A DNA stretch of 64,000 nt from Semisulcospira habei (GCA_036245525.1 BTPG01000001.1:224307045-224371044), one strand, 5' to 3'. Positions 16,503 through 30,162 are shown, numbered from the stretch's first letter. Made by a program: numbers and translations. The notes: generated from the letters alone by a model not told the origin.

Positions 16503-17838
16503 CTCTTTAGTCTGTCGTTTCCCCATATCTTAATGATTTCGATGCGCCGGAATTTCCCTGTTATGCATCAAGTGATGGGTCATGCATGAAGTTTTCTCTT
16601 GAATTTTTCAAACACTTACATTGGCACCTTTTTGTAGTCAGCATCTAATACATTCATTTTACAAAGCATTTTACTGACTGGTCCCTTTATATTATGAATG
16701 GTGAAGCTACATGTCGTTTTATAAACATGTAAGATTTATTTCCGCAAAATTAAACTTCACTGGGTGGACACGCTTAACATCTGCAAATTTTATTTTGAAA
16801 ACTGTATTCCCTCTACCTTATTTTTGGGAAGGGGGCGGGGTAGAATAAGTGCGCGGATGGGTGGGGGGTGAGGAGGGGTGGGTGGGGTGTGGGAGGGGGT
16901 GGGGGTGGAGGGGTATGGGGGTGTGGGTGGGGTGTGGAGAGGTAATGCGATAGATTCACGATAGGTCAGTTTGCAAATTCAGACAAGCGTAGTAAGAATT
17001 GTAGTAAAGGCAGTCGCCGATTTTTTAGTTTATTATACATTATTGGTACAAAACTACACAATCATTCTGTTATGAGCGTATGCAGAAGCAATAGTGGATC
17101 CGGAGGAGTGAGGGGAGAAGAGGGTGGGCTAGGGGGCATTCCTCACCCCCTCCCCCCCCCCCCATCTTTCCCCCTCCCCCATTTTTTTGGGATGGTTGGT
17201 TGTTGAAGCTGGTTGTGGACAATTTTTTACTATTCAATTCTTCTTTTCTTGTACAGCGTATTTCGTACTAATCCTTATGGGATCAGTTGGTGGGCCTAGT
17301 GTTTTCAGGGACTAAGTCAAATATCTTCATTAGGCACTGCTGACCTGCACCCCGTCACAGTACTTTAGACAGATATAGAGTGTCATGTGCACCTGTAGTC
17401 ACTGGGGTTCATGAAAAACAGTACATCTTGCTGTGCGATGCCAAATTCATTGCGTCCTCAGACTGAAGCAACACGTCGCTAATTGTTGGTCCACCCAAGT
17501 TGTGGGAAAGTATCTAGTCACTGCCGTGCAAAAACGCAGTGGAAAAGTATCCAATGATTGCTGATCTGTTGCCCCTTCAGTCACAGGGGCTCATGGAAAG
17601 CGATGCATGTACCTCTTTGCATCTTGAGACGAGACAGTCATCTAGGTTCATAGGTGAGATTCAGTTTTATTTTTCGTCCTGCAAGTGTTGTTGAAAAACT
17701 TTCCGGGACCCTGCTAGGGCTCTGATATATACATTGCCCCTAAGTCGGTCAAACTGCTCACAGCGTTTTCGGAGTTTGAATTGGTCAGGATAGGGCCTAT
17801 TATAAGGCACGCAGTCATGTCCAGTGCACACAGAACAT

Positions 17839-18126
17839 GAGATACACTGCAGTCACAAGTTGACCTCTTTTGGCTTTACGTAGGCCTATACATGAACTTA
17901 TCCTGTAGTAGATGATTGACAAATAACTGCAGACGATACTGACATTTGACAGCCACACCCTATGTGCACATGTGGAATACGGCTGTTAGGGTATACAGAC
18001 GCATGGAGCGTGGCTCCCAAATGTTCCGACTGGTTATTTTGTCAGTATCGTTTGCTACAGTACTAGTTCCTGTGTAAGCCTAAGTAAAACGGACAGGAGT
18101 TTCACTGTAACGTCAGTGTATATCAT
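17839..18126. mobile_element. Dispersed repeat with imperfect terminal inverted repeats (copy 1)
   Basis: It matches 39497-39794 over about 300 bases with moderate divergence. The ends are imperfect inverted repeats: GAGATACACTGCAGTCACA at the left and a divergent complement ending GTGTATATC at the right, both followed inward by related GTAGGCCTA/TAAGCCTAAG-type bases. It contains no coding and is probably a non-autonomous DNA element. Confidence 0.6.
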
Positions 18127-19800
18127 GCTCTGTTCACAGTGTGCAGCGGACTGGACTCTACAGCTGTTTCGTGCTCTACAGAGTGTATATGGCTTATGTC
18201 ACGGCTAGGGAGGGACAGACGAGAATGGTAGATAGAATAGAAGAAGAACCCCGGCCAAATGTCCCGACTAAAGAAATAGACGAGAATGAAGGTTAGGAGT
18301 AGAAGAGAAGAAAGAGATAGATAAAGGACCCTAGCGTCTTGCCTCAAGACAGGTTACAGCTCAGCACAAGCAACACAACACATTTACTTTACACGCACAC
18401 TCAATCTTTATTACTATTACTATTCCCCCTTTCCTTCCTTCCCACACTTCCCACCGACACTTCCCCTCCCTGCCCCCTACTCCCCTCCCCCTCCCGGAAA
18501 AAAAAGAAAGAAAAGAAAAACAAAAGGAAAAAACTATATCAAGGTTAATACTACTTCCACAGCATCAGCATTGCATCGAGTGGTGGAAACAAACACTCCC
18601 CCACGCTACGCAGCACTGTTGCTCCACAATAACAATAAAAAAGTCAGGTTACAGCCCTCCGAACTGACGGCTGAAAAACGTTATTTACAATATACTGTTC
18701 ATATACAAGAATCATGTAACTACACCAAGGCAGAGTGAGCGACGGAAAGCTGAATAAGAATGGGACCACCGTGGTAAGTCGACGAATCCCTCCCGTCCGG
18801 CTTCCTTAACGGTCGTACAGCTTCGCGGGTCTTCTCTCTCTCTCTGTGTCTCTCTCTCTCCGTTTCCCTGGCGCGAGGTCTGGTTGCAACGGCGACACGG
18901 CAGCTTCGGCAGTACAGATGACCGCGCCCCTGCCACGCCGACACTCAGTCCAGCGAGGCGTGGTTGGTCCTAATGCCCGTCGGCCCTCCAACCGGTCCCG
19001 ACCCCGAACGTCAAAATGCAAAACAAAAGCAGAAGCCTAAACGGCCCCGTAAGCAACATAATCCAGAAGGTCCTAAAAACAGCTAACCACCATACCCACC
19101 CTGCTTGGTTTACAAAAACACTACCGCTAACCATTCAAGCACTTGACCTTCACTCATATGACACGTGCTTTCCAAATCATTCCAAAAATTTACACATGAA
19201 CCAAAACAACGAAAGTTCTCAAACATTATAAAAAAACCTTCCTAACATTCTCCGCACTTTCACAACAGCCAATACAACATTTCACTAACACATTCCACTA
19301 ACCAATGCAACATTTCGCTAACCAGTTAAAACCAACTAATAATTACAGAACCAAACAACAACGCCAAAACAATACTTCCCCTTAACACCCATCGAGTTCT
19401 ACCCTCCTTTCCCCCCCCCCCACGATACCCCTAGACCTAGCACATAGTACAAAACACCTATAACAACCATAACATGACAAAACATCCGCACGCGGGATTT
19501 TTAACGCACTTACCTCCTCTGCGACCTGTCACAAACGCCGTCACCCGTAGGCAGAACAACCCCCAGTCTCCGGCCACCAACGACCACGGGACTGGACTGG
19601 CGCTGTGTCACTGACTCTCACAACGGTCAGCCACTGACTACCGACAGTCAGCTGGGCAAGACAACCTAGTCTAACCGAGTACAGCTGCGAACTAAACTAT
19701 TATTCCCTTGCTACCGACAAGGTAAACTCGGCAGTGAACACACTACCGCATCCACTAGCGCGCCCCGCACGTGCAAAACAAGGAACACTAACCCGTCTCT

Positions 19801-20601
19801 ACCAACATGAAACCAAAACCTGACAGACAAACTTTCAAGTAGCGCAGGGTCTTATGGCATGGAGATCAGTACGGATAAAAGCAAAGTGATGATCAACACC
19901 ACAAGCGACAGCAGCAGCAATATTCACATGAATGGCCAGAAGCTAGAAGAGGTCAATAGCTTCAAGTACTTGGGAGCCACCCTGTCCAAAGACGGTAGTT
20001 GCATAGCACAGATCCGTATCAGGATAGGTACAGCAACATCCGCAATGGCCAGGCTGGACAGGATATGGCGAAGTAACTCCATCAGCTTCACCATCAAGTA
20101 CAGGCTTTATAAGTCCCTCGTAGTGTCTATTCTACTCTACGGCTGTGAGACTTGGACACTGCTTGCAGACTCAGAAAAGAAAATCCAGGCCTTTGAGAAC
20201 AAGTGCCTGAGGAAGTTGCTCCGCATCTCGTACCGCGAGCACAAGACCAACGAATATGTACGGAGCATCGTCACTTCCCTGGTGGGCCCACATGAACCCC
20301 TTCTGGCAACCGTGAAACGGCGCAAGCTTGCTTGGTTTGGCCACGTGACCCGACACAACACCTTGTCCAAGACTATCCTCCAAGGCACTCTCGAAGGAAG
20401 TCGTCGGCGAGGTCGTCAGAGAAAGAGTTGGGTCGCAAACATAAAAGAATGGACCGAACTCGAGATGCCAGACTTGCTTGCCACCGCCCAAAATAGAACT
20501 CAGTGGAGAGCACTGTCTGTTGCTGCTGCCTCTCAGTCCCCCCAACGCCCAGTTCGGGCAAGGGACTGATGATGATGATGATGATGATGACCAACATGAA
20601 A
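19801..20601 (+). mobile_element. 5'-truncated RTE-like LINE with target duplication
   Basis: One open frame (19859-20569, 236 codons) encodes the end of the reverse transcriptase and the C-terminal region: MEISTDKSKVMIN, FKYLGATLS, LLYGCETWTLL, KLAWFGHVTRH and ending RPVRARD. The stop is followed by a (TGA)n tail at 20567-20589, the short-repeat tail typical of RTE-clade elements. ACCAACATGAAA occurs at 19801-19812 and again at 20590-20601, a 12-base target duplication. The palm catalytic motif lies upstream of the truncation point, so the copy cannot be active. Confidence 0.85.
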
Positions 20602-20671
20602 ACAAGTCACTATTCCTACACTGACCGGTGCTTCGGTAACTTTCGACTACCACTGTCAAAACAGTCACTAA

Positions 20672-20775
20672 CCGTGACAGCTTACGGAGTTTAAACTCCG
20701 CAAACTCAGATAGGCCAGGGCCCTAGCTGGGTTTTAAAAAGGAAAACACGTGCGGGACGAAACAAAAACTGAATC
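20672..20775. repeat. Dispersed repeat block shared with 39860-39965
   Basis: Shared landmarks in order are AAACTCCGCAAA, CAGGGCCCTAGCTGGGT and TGCGGGACGAAAC. In the 39-kb copy this block lies just 3' of the repeat that here ends at 18126, so about 2.5 kb of extra sequence, including the RTE-like fragment, lies between the two blocks here. Confidence 0.55.
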
Positions 20776-22029
20776 TCAGATTTAAATCTACGATTGTGGA
20801 CTCGCCCACTGAGGCAATAATCCAATCAGAAAGCGAGAAGTCAGCTGTGGTATCTCAACCCGGGGTAAGCGGTCGACTGCCGCAATATCACCCTTATGGG
20901 GATGGGAGGGGGGGGGGTGTCACACCTGTTGATCGAATCAGAGCCCTTGATAGGATCATTTGATTATGATGGTGATGGACTTGCCTAGGTGACTTCTAAT
21001 TTGATCCGCTACACTGGTCGTCAGTCATGCTCAGATTGCGTACTTTATCTTGTTAAGTAGTGTTAGTGGACATGTACCTTTGCATATTACAGCATCATTG
21101 TGGTTATTGACACTTGCCTTGCCACCAGCGGGACGTATCAAGTGTAATGATTCTGAACACTAAGCAATCGTCATCCAGCATAATAGGTATTCATCCTGGG
21201 AGACCATGACTGGTTATATGATTTGCCCTTGTGTTCCTTGTATGAAGGAGGTTATGGGGTGTATAGATTAGTATTAATGTTATTTTCACAAATGGCGTGT
21301 CAGTGTAGTGTATGGCTGTGATGTTCATCATACGGAGTGTTGCTGTTAAGATAGTGTTGTTGACATACACACACTTGATGGCTGCTCCTGTAAAAACTCC
21401 GAGTACAACATTATTTTTATTCAGACAATTAGAACGTAATAGAAGCAGAAGTGATTGTTTATGTCTTGTTTTGTTAGAAAGGTAGGGTGGAGGCGAGGGG
21501 GAGGACAAGTGTGCGTAGACGTAATCAGCCTCTCCTTAAGAAAACGTGCTAAACCGGTGTTGTGGCTTGAGAGTTTAAAAGGTCATCTTTAAAAAATACA
21601 CATTTTTCAGTTCTGAAAACTATAAGAATGTCTACGAAAACCCAGCAAAGAAAAAAAAAAACGCTAAGAAAGAACAATTACAACACAATAGTATGAATGT
21701 GAAGGGTAGGTTGTGTCCACCCTTTCCCCCCCATTCCGCGCTATCATTTGAACGCTCTAATATCAAAACAAAAGTACATTTTAAAGCTATCAATTATCTA
21801 TTTTTGTATTCATACGGATATTTCGAAAGGATTTGATTTTAAAACAGTTTCGATGAACTTTTTAATCCACGAATGAAAATTGTGATCACGTGCAGTGGCA
21901 TTGCAATTGTACATACTGTCGTAAGAGGTATTTGGTTTCAGATTTCTGTAATAATAATTGGTCTTCCAGAAATATACGTCATATCGACGCGGATCTTGCT
22001 GCACCAGAGATACAACTTTAGGTGCTTAC

Positions 22030-22195
22030 CTGGTTGTTTGGTTGTTGGTTGATTAGTTTGGGGGTTAACCTCAACGCCTCAAAAGCGACAATGAGCAGCT
22101 CAAATGGACAGGTTATGGGGGACAGGGACAACTATTGCCTGTGGAATACAACCTTAACATTTATCAATTCAGGCGCACTGCAACTGGGCCACTTA
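22030..22195. repeat. Dispersed repeat (copy related to 36808-36960)
   Basis: The same series of landmarks is found in both places: GGTTGGTTGATTAGTT-like start, GGTTATGGG, TATTGCCTGTGGA/TATTACCTATGGA and CTCAGGCGCACTCCAACT. No coding. It may be a SINE or MITE; I cannot decide which. Confidence 0.5.
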
Positions 22196-22343
22196 GATTT
22201 ACCAGGCCCTTTTTTTGACTTGCCCGTTTCCCCCCCCCCCCCCCCCCCAAGGGCCGCATAAGAATTTTAAAAAAAAGTGCCTGTTATGTAAACTCAAACA
22301 GGGTCCCATATATCTAAGTTGATAAATCTCGAAACGTTTTCAG

Positions 22344-22514
22344 TTAATCGGTGTCCATGGCCGACTATACCAAACAGTCAACGTGTGTGTACGGACTCCG
22401 ACCGCTATAGGTCAGTGTGTACCTACACATGCAACACGGGATATGAACTACAGGGCAGTACTGCAGCACAGTGCAGAGCAGATAAGACATGGAGCGACCA
22501 ACCTGCTTGTCCTA
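22344..22514 (+). CDS. Gene 1 exon: CCP module 2
   Basis: Acceptor TTTTCAG, donor GTAAGG, 171 bases, phase 1 to 1. Six-Cys selectin-type CCP beginning CPWPTIPNSQRVC, with YTCNTGYELQG and W before the last Cys. It is very similar to the next exon, so these two CCPs arose by local exon duplication. Confidence 0.9.
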
Positions 22515-22740
22515 GTAAGGCTTTTCATATTTTTCACAATAAAGTGTGATGATAGAGAGAGAGAGAAAGCTAGAGACAGACAGACAGACAAATTTCAGTT
22601 TTGACGTGACAGATCGATGCATACGAAAAGTCCCTCAAGAGGTGAAAATTTGATCTTAGTTTCCACGAACTGTCAGACAAAACCACACAAGTTTTGGAGG
22701 TGCCTCTCACTAGTCCTCTTCAATCTCATGATTATTTCAG

Positions 22741-22911
22741 TCATCCACTGCCTCTGGCCAACTATACCAAACAGTCAACGGATTTGCACAGATGTCGACC
22801 GCTATGGATCAGTCTGTACCTACATGTGCAAAACGGGATATGAACTACAGGGCAGCTCTACTAATCAGTGCAGGGCAGACAAGACGTGGAGCAGCCAACC
22901 AGTGTGTCTAG
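22741..22911 (+). CDS. Gene 1 exon: CCP module 3
   Basis: Acceptor ATTTCAG, donor GTAATA, 171 bases, phase 1 to 1. Six-Cys CCP (CLWPTIPNSQRIC, YMCKTGYELQG, W, final Cys). It is separated from module 2 by a 226-base intron. Confidence 0.9.
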   Translation, partial: SSTASGQLYQTVNGFAQMSTAMDQSVPTCAKRDMNYRAALLISAGQTRRGAANQCV

Positions 22912-23451
22912 GTAATAAATAGGTTATTTACTATATTGACAAGGCGAATGATGGTCATGGCCTAGCTCATGGTAGAACTGTGTTTTTTTCAGTGCGCTTT
23001 TTGTACATGATTAATATGTGTTAAGTGTTTGTCATTATTAACCCTATATTTGTTAGTCCACCACCCGGTCTGCCGTGCGGGACTTTGGTGGTGTTAACTA
23101 TTTGTAGTTCCCAGGTTTACTCTGGTCAGCCCAACAGGTTGGGTTTTTCTCTATTTTCTGGGGTACATGTTTCTGTCCACCGTTGGTCGATTCACCTGTA
23201 TATTCCATTTTAAAACTTTCTGTCTGTAGCTCTTGATATATTGGATGTGTGTTGCTTTTTTAAGTCCCTTCTATTTATAGAAGATACTTTTTAGGACGGG
23301 TCGCGGTGGGGCAAATTTAATAGCATGTCCATGATGTCAAAGGCGGGCAGGCTAAACCTCTAACAATTAAAGTAACAAGATAAAAATTACGTCATGTCTA
23401 GTTACGCTAACCTTGCTGCTGAACGTGCAATTGTCGCGAAGCGCCGTATGT

Positions 23452-23512
23452 GCGTATGTATGTATGTATGTATGTATGTATGTGCGTATGTATGTGTGTG
23501 CGTATGTATGTA
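23452..23512. repeat. (TATG)n microsatellite
   Basis: TATG/TGCG tetranucleotide run in a gene 1 intron; the neighbouring intron sequence 22912-23929 shows no other feature. Confidence 0.9.
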
Positions 23513-23929
23513 AACAAGAAAATCTCCGATATTTCTGTACACACAAGCTTGAAACTTGGCGAAATACTTTCTTAAGTGGGTGGCTAAGAGAGCCTCCGAG
23601 CATATTGTTATTAAATGTCTCATTCAAGACATAAACAACCGTTTATAGGAAGTCGGTTGACCCAGATTAGAGTCCGTAATTTTTGTCATATTAACTTGAA
23701 CTTTTGCATATCGCTTGTTTGGAGAAAGACATTGGATGAGTTCGTTAGCCAGCTTTGTATCCTTTCAACTTCTTTAGTAAAAATATTTTTTTTCAGAAAA
23801 GAATTAAAACACTAAAATACCGTTACTTCTAGAGAAAGTCAGACAGTGGCGGTGACGTAAAAGAGGTAACTTCGTCACCACGCAGACACTGACATAATAC
23901 TCTAAATATGACGTCATTCTCTCTCTCGC

Positions 23930-23933
23930 GCGC

Positions 23934-23983
<50 letters not shown>

Positions 23984-23986
23984 CCT

Positions 23987-24034
<48 letters not shown>
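23930..24034. repeat. (CT)n microsatellite
   Basis: CT dinucleotide run with a short CCTCCC interruption. Confidence 0.95.
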
Positions 24035-24040
<6 letters not shown>

Positions 24041-24676
24041 TAATAAATATGCATTCATAGTGACATGTGAACTAGTTTAACAGGACAAAAAGTGTGAGGC
24101 TTGTTGTTATCTATTTGGATTCTACTGCCATATTTAATCGATTGGTGCTGATTTTTTTTGCGATAGACTGATATCTGGACTGACATTACCGTGCCGAGCA
24201 TTTTGGCTACGTTAATCTCATTTTGCTTCTGACGCAGACGTCGTCTGTGATATGACTATGTATTTGCAAATGAGCAGCTTTCTGACTGTGCCAGAAATGT
24301 TTCTAGACAAAGTGTGACATTAAGCGGCTATTTCGAGAAGCTGCGTGAAAAGGGACCCACGGATTTGTTTCATTGTTATATCCACTGTGCCGGACGGTGA
24401 ATCTGCACGTTGGAAAGTGAAACTAGTACATTTTGGTTTTTAGTCATGTGTGGACTGAATAGCGCAGCTTATAATTTGAACGTACTCATTTGAGGCCGGA
24501 GTGTGACTGTATAGTGAAAGTTTTCGTGAACTCTTAGTTATCTAAATTGTTTTTCTTTTTCTGTACAAAGATCAGTCGTACAGACTTATGAGAGAAAGGA
24601 TAACTATTGACTATTGACTTTATCAAAAGGTCTTTTGTCGTCGTGTGTACACTAGTGTCTATATACAACGAACAAT

Positions 24677-27504
24677 ATGGCAAGTGGATTCACTGGCTCA
24701 GCCACTCAAGGACTGAAAGTCGGACTTTTAAATGTGTATCATTTATATCCGAAAGTACATGATGTTTCCCTGTTTCTGAACCAGCCGTCACATTTCCACC
24801 TCTTTGGTCTCACTGAATCTCGTCTGGACTCTAAAAATCACTGACGCATGTGTCAGTATTCCGAATTTTTCTCTTATTCGACGTGATGCAATTTCTCCTG
24901 GACATACTGGGCTAGCTGTTTATGTGCACAGCTATGTTTAGCATAGGGTACGCAGACGTCTTGATCTTGAGACCAAGGAGGTGGAATACTTGTGGTTGGA
25001 AGTCAAGCTTCCTAACACATCGCCATTGCTAGTTGGCTTTGTGTATAGGAATCCAGCATCCACCGCCGAGTGGTATGATGACTTTGTACAGGTGATGGAT
25101 AAAGTGAATGACACAGGCAGGGCTATAATCATTCTCGGTGATTTTAACATTGACATCTCAAAACCCCATTTGATGTGGCAATGTACAACAAAACAGATGA
25201 TTACCACTGCCACCAGAGTAACACACTCTTCGTCTAGTTTGATTGACCACATCTATACTAACAACCCTCAAGCTATTACTGAAACTGATGTCCCTTCACT
25301 AGCTGTCAGTGACCACTTTCCCATCACCTGTACATGGTCATGTTATGTTCATAAACAGAGCCGAACCCAACATTTATACATTACTTACAGATGTTTTAGA
25401 AAACTAGATAGAGATAGTTTCCTTCATGACCTCAGTTTTTTGCCTTTCCATTAATTTTACAATCACAATGACCCTGATGTAGCGCACTCACTGTGGCTTG
25501 AGCTGTTCCTCGGAGTGCTAAATAAGCATGTCCGTTTAAAAAGGAAACGAATCCGATGCCGTGAGCCCCCCCCCCCCCCCCCGCCTGGATTACGGAGAAG
25601 ATTAAACAAATCATGGAAGCCAGAAATCGAGCCAAACGGGACAAAGATTTTATTGAGTTCAAAAGGTTACGTAACAGAGTCAAAAAACTTATCCGGGAGG
25701 CACAAAAAGCACTGGTAGAGAAATCCATACGTGGCGGGAATATGTCTTCAATATGGAAAGTTTTAAACTTACTAACTAACAATAGTAAAAATTGTTCTGC
25801 AAATACAACTTCCAACCTTACAGCCGATGCTTTTAACGACCACTTCATTTTAGCCCCGAAATCTTTACTACATGCTGAAGGCTTGGATCAGGTGGAACAT
25901 GTCGCATCGCAGAAGCTTACTGACTTTTGTAAGCAAAGACTGTCCGCGGGCGATGCTTTTAATGTCCCCTTCATCGCTGTACATGAAGTGGGCAGATTTA
26001 TCTCTAGTTTCAAGAACAAAAAGTCATCTGGCATTGATGGTATCAACGGTTTTATCCTCGAACTTTTTCTTCCATACATTGTGGAAAGCTTAACCTATAT
26101 TTACAACCTATGTATTCAAAATAATATTTTTCCGGCAGCTTTCAAAAAATCTAAAGTGGTACCTATACCCAAAACAAAGACACATCTGATCCAAATAATT
26201 TTTGGCCTATATCCATATTATTATCTATTCTGTCGAAGCCTATTGAGAAGCATGTACACAAACATCTTCTCGAATTCCTGGAAGAAAACTCTCTCCTGAA
26301 TAAATATCAATCTGGTTTTCGCCCTAAACATTCGTGTCACACTACCTTGGTTCATATGATTGACACTTGTTTGCGCACCATCAACAGAAACAAAATGTCT
26401 GGTGCTGTCTTTCTAGACCTAAAAAAAGCGTTCGACCTCATAAACCACGAAATTTTATTAGAGAAACTAGACTGCTACTTTAACAATAACAGCCCAGGGA
26501 CACTCTCATTCTTTCGTTCATATATCATAGGGAGAATTCAAACTGTGTACATCAATGCTACCTTCTCTTCTAAAAGGCGTGTTGAGTATGGCGTGCACCA
26601 GGGATCCATACTAGGACCGTTACTTTTTTGTTTCTTTATAAATGATCTTCCACACCATTTATCCAATCCAAATACCAAATGTGACATTGCCGATGATTCA
26701 ACTCTTCACGCTGGCGGGAAAACCTGAAATATCAAGCAGTCTTCAGCTTAGTCTTTAGGAGATCTCACTGTGGTGCAAAAATAATTAAATGCTTGTTAAT
26801 CCATCTAAAGCAAAAAGCATGTTAATCACAACACGCCAAAAGCATCAGCTCCGCCCCCATTCACTTAGCCTCTCTTTTGATTTAGTTCCCATTGAGCAAG
26901 TCAAGGAATATTGCCTCCTCGGGGTAATTGTTGACGACGAACTGTACTGGTTGCCCCATGTAACATAACTAGGGAAAATATTATCAAAGAAGCTATTTTT
27001 ACTGTCAAGATTAAAATATATCATTAATACTAAGACACGTAAGCTATTTTTCAACTCCTACATAAAACTTCACATTGACTACGCATCTACTATTTGGGAC
27101 GGCTGTAGTAAAATTAACCTTAAGCGGATTAATTCTCTATACAAGCGCCCAGTTAAACTGATCCTCCCAATCCCCTCTCTAACTTTGGAGGAAAAGCTTC
27201 AGGCAACAGGGCTCCGTCCTTTACATCAACACCTTACTTTAAATAAGTGCGTACTTATGCACAAAGCACTGAACGGGAAAGCCCCCCTCTACCTGGCTAA
27301 GCTTTTTACTGAGAGCGAAAGGGTTTACAGCACTTTGAGGAACAGTCTCGTCATTAAACGGCCCCGAATTGACTTGTTTAAATCCAGCCTTTCGTACGCG
27401 GGTGCCTATTTATGGAACTCACTTCTTCCACATATACAGCAAACGAGACATCTTCCATTGTTTAGGACGAAAAATTTTAAATACATCTCTGAGCACACTT
27501 GAAA
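24677..27504 (+). mobile_element. Degenerate CR1/Jockey-like LINE, nearly full coding length
   Basis: Plus-strand remnant in a gene 1 intron. It opens with an endonuclease start (Met at 24677, frame stopped near 24842), then LLVGFVYRNPAS, LGDFNIDISKP (near 25135), SLIDHIYTN and SDHFPI. Reverse transcriptase follows in several frames: KKSSGIDGINGFI, motif A VFLDLKKAFD (near 26410), motif B GVHQGSILGPLLF (near 26590), and motif C as IADDS (near 26690, so the Tyr of YADD is replaced). The C-terminal region ends SEHT at 27504. At least three frame breaks and stops make it inactive. Domain order and the SIDPxxx-free C-terminus suggest a CR1/Jockey-type clade; this is not certain. Confidence 0.85.
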
Positions 27505-27922
27505 GAAACGTAGACAATATGTCCAAAACAGCCATGTCAATGATTTCCTGTGGACCTCCGTTTTGCACTTGTTAGTTTTTACATAATATCTCTCTTTATC
27601 GTAGTGTTTGTCTGTTCACTAAATTCCTACACATGAGTAGCTGTATCATAAGGTGCAGTCGCTTTCTATAAACACACTTTACATCCCCCCCCCCCCCCCC
27701 ATGACTCTGTCATTTTGCTGTGTGTGTGTGTATTCTTCAGCGACTTTGGAACTTGTATCGAAATGCAACACAAGTGACCTGTGGGTGTAGCCGCTTGTTT
27801 TTGTGCTGTTAACATATTGTTTTAATGTTGCTTTTAATGTTGTAGTTTAGCAAGGACAAACACGAAAAGAGGCATGTGCGCCTATTGTTTCCATCCTTGA
27901 GAAATACAATATCATTCATTCA

Positions 27923-27925
<3 letters not shown>

Positions 27926-28017
<92 letters not shown>

Positions 28018-28020
28018 TCA
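27926..28020. repeat. (CT)n microsatellite
   Basis: About 90 bases of CT; no coding around it from 27505 to 28520, apart from a poly-C run near 27686-27702. Confidence 0.95.
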
Positions 28021-28526
28021 CAAACATGCGCGCATCTCCAGGAGGAATAGATCCTCATGCGCCCTCCAGATCTGTGACTCTTGGAGCTGTTTTGAGCGCG
28101 CGCGCGCGCACGCACGCACTAACACTCACACACATATCGACGCAATTTTAGAAGAGCATGCAGGTGACCAGTGTTCTTAGTATGTCATGTAACTAGGTAA
28201 AGTCAACCTGCTTTCACACCAATTATAGCAAGACTGAAATTGTACCGTGAAGTTCTAGTTTTGTCACCATTTTCTCAAGCCTATGAAGCGAAAGTGAAAC
28301 TCATATCACGTAAAATATAAAATTTCGTAAAAACTAAAACTTACGTCATGACAAAATTAATGACGTTTGACAAATTAATGACGCATATGTCCTGCGCCCC
28401 TTATAGAACTCACTGACATCTGCGAGACGTTTTTCAATAGGAGATAATTCAACATCAGAATCAGATCAAAGACAACAAGGTAGAGACCATTGACACCAAG
28501 GACATCTCTCATATAAAAGGGACTTT

Positions 28527-29598
28527 GTGGGTTATGGTTCATCCCATCTTGTTTTGTTTTCTTTGTACACAGCAGACTGTAGAGCCACACATGACGACTG
28601 TGTCATGGACAAATATGCTGACGACAGGGCACTGACAGGTCGGATTACAGATGAGGACGACGGACACTATCGACAAGAGATCGACGAATTTCTAGTGTGG
28701 TGCGATAGGAACTAACTTGACTTACATGTTGGCAAAACAAAAGAGATGGTCATAGATTTCAGGAAAAACAAACATCATCCCGACCCTGTTGCCATCAAGA
28801 AAACAGAAGTTGAACGTTAGAGTCGTACAAGTATTTACATTAGGTGTTCTGTTGGACAACGCGCTCAGCTGGAAACAAAACACAGAGGCTATTGTGAAAA
28901 AAGCGCATACCCGTCTTTACTGTTTGAGAAAACTCAGATCATTTAATGTAAGCACTCAGCTTTTACAGATGTTTTACTGCTCCAGTATTGTTAGCGTTCT
29001 AACTTTTGGACTTACGTGATGGGGTAGAAATTTAGGTAAAAGAGATCAAGATCGTCTTAACAAAGTAATCAGGAAAGCGGGCGGGGTGGTTGGTAGAGCA
29101 CAAGATACTTTGGGCACACTGTACAACAGACGGATTACAAACAAACTGGCTGACATTCTAGATGACAAAACACATCAATTTAGATATCTATTTGACGGTA
29201 GCCCTATCGAAAGAAGTGGCAGACTTCGAGTACCCAAACGTAGCGCATCACGTTATGCCAACTCTTTTGTCCCTCAGGCTGTTACCTTTGCAACAGTAAT
29301 ATCAGTAGATAGCTTCTGTCACATTCTTTAGTTTTTTAGCACTTGCCCATTCAATAGTTTATTGTAACATTGCTGACGCCAGAAGCTCATGGGACATAAA
29401 CCATAAGTGGTTCTGATGCCAGGAGTGTTACAAAGGTACCGGTACGTCTGTTACAGTTCATTTCTCTGACTGAGAGCTATAGTTTATTTAATTAAATGAA
29501 TGTGTGAATGATGATGCCATGTGTTGTATGGGCAGACAGTGAATTTCCCCATGAGGGATTACAAAAATAATATTGTATTGTATTGTATTGTATTGTAA
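28527..29598 (+). mobile_element. 5'-truncated L2/CR1-like LINE with (ATTGT)n tail
   Basis: Starts within RT motif B-C (LFSLYTADCRATH, then KYADDRALTG). It continues with LVWCDRN, LHVGKTKEM, GVLLDNALSW, YFLR-type and YNRRITNKLADILDD segments, ending near 29330. In-frame stops after DRN and at the Trp of the LTFG(x)W block, plus frame changes, make it inactive. The 3' tail at 29571-29598 is a pentanucleotide (ATTGT) repeat, as seen in L2/CR1-type elements. Confidence 0.85.
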
Positions 29599-30097
29599 AT
29601 GGTCTGCTGCATGTTATATGTTTGCGGCTCATGCATCTTATATATATCATTTCCCTGTACATATTTTATAATTGTAATGATTTTCTACTCTTTTGGTAAA
29701 CTAGGGCACGATAAATTAGCATAAAGGGACAGCGCCCCTAGCATGATTTAGGTTTATTTAACATATTAGACCGGCTGGCGACATACATTCAATATTCTCT
29801 TTCTTTCACAAGCAGCGCAAGTACGTCCCGAGAAATTCTTGTTGCTGTCGGAACGTTAAGCAATGCACAACCAACTATTTATATTTGTTAGTTAGGAATA
29901 CGATACAAAGACTACTCACTATTTTAAAAAAAATCAAAACTCCTTGGAAAACTATGGAAACGTTCAGTTGTATTGAATAAGAAATCTACACACGTGAAAC
30001 CTCACAATCTGAAGTGACAAAGAAGCTAGTTTCATGACTAACAGTTTTGAAAAGCTACCAAAAGTGCACTTGTATCAATTCTGTAAATTCTCTCAAT

Positions 30098-30162
30098 GTT
30101 GCTTCACTCATTCGAAACGTGTCGCACCCGGATACGCGGCAGCACGTCTCAAAAGTGTTAAC
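30098..30162. mobile_element. TTAA hairpin family B, degenerate copy
   Basis: Degenerate copy of the element best seen at 47280-47359: ACTCATTCGAAACGTGTCGC at the left, GCACGTCTCAAAAGTGTTAA at the right, with the central GGATACGCGGC retained. Confidence 0.6.

Noticed and set aside
18123..19040. Several short frames of 60-75 codons
   Set aside because: Low-complexity or purine-rich sequence; no conserved motif or splice context.
20503..20694. Poly-Met frame after the RTE-like element
   Set aside because: Translation of the (TGA)n tail.
27912..28151. RERERE and SLSLSL frames at the CT array
   Set aside because: Microsatellite translation.
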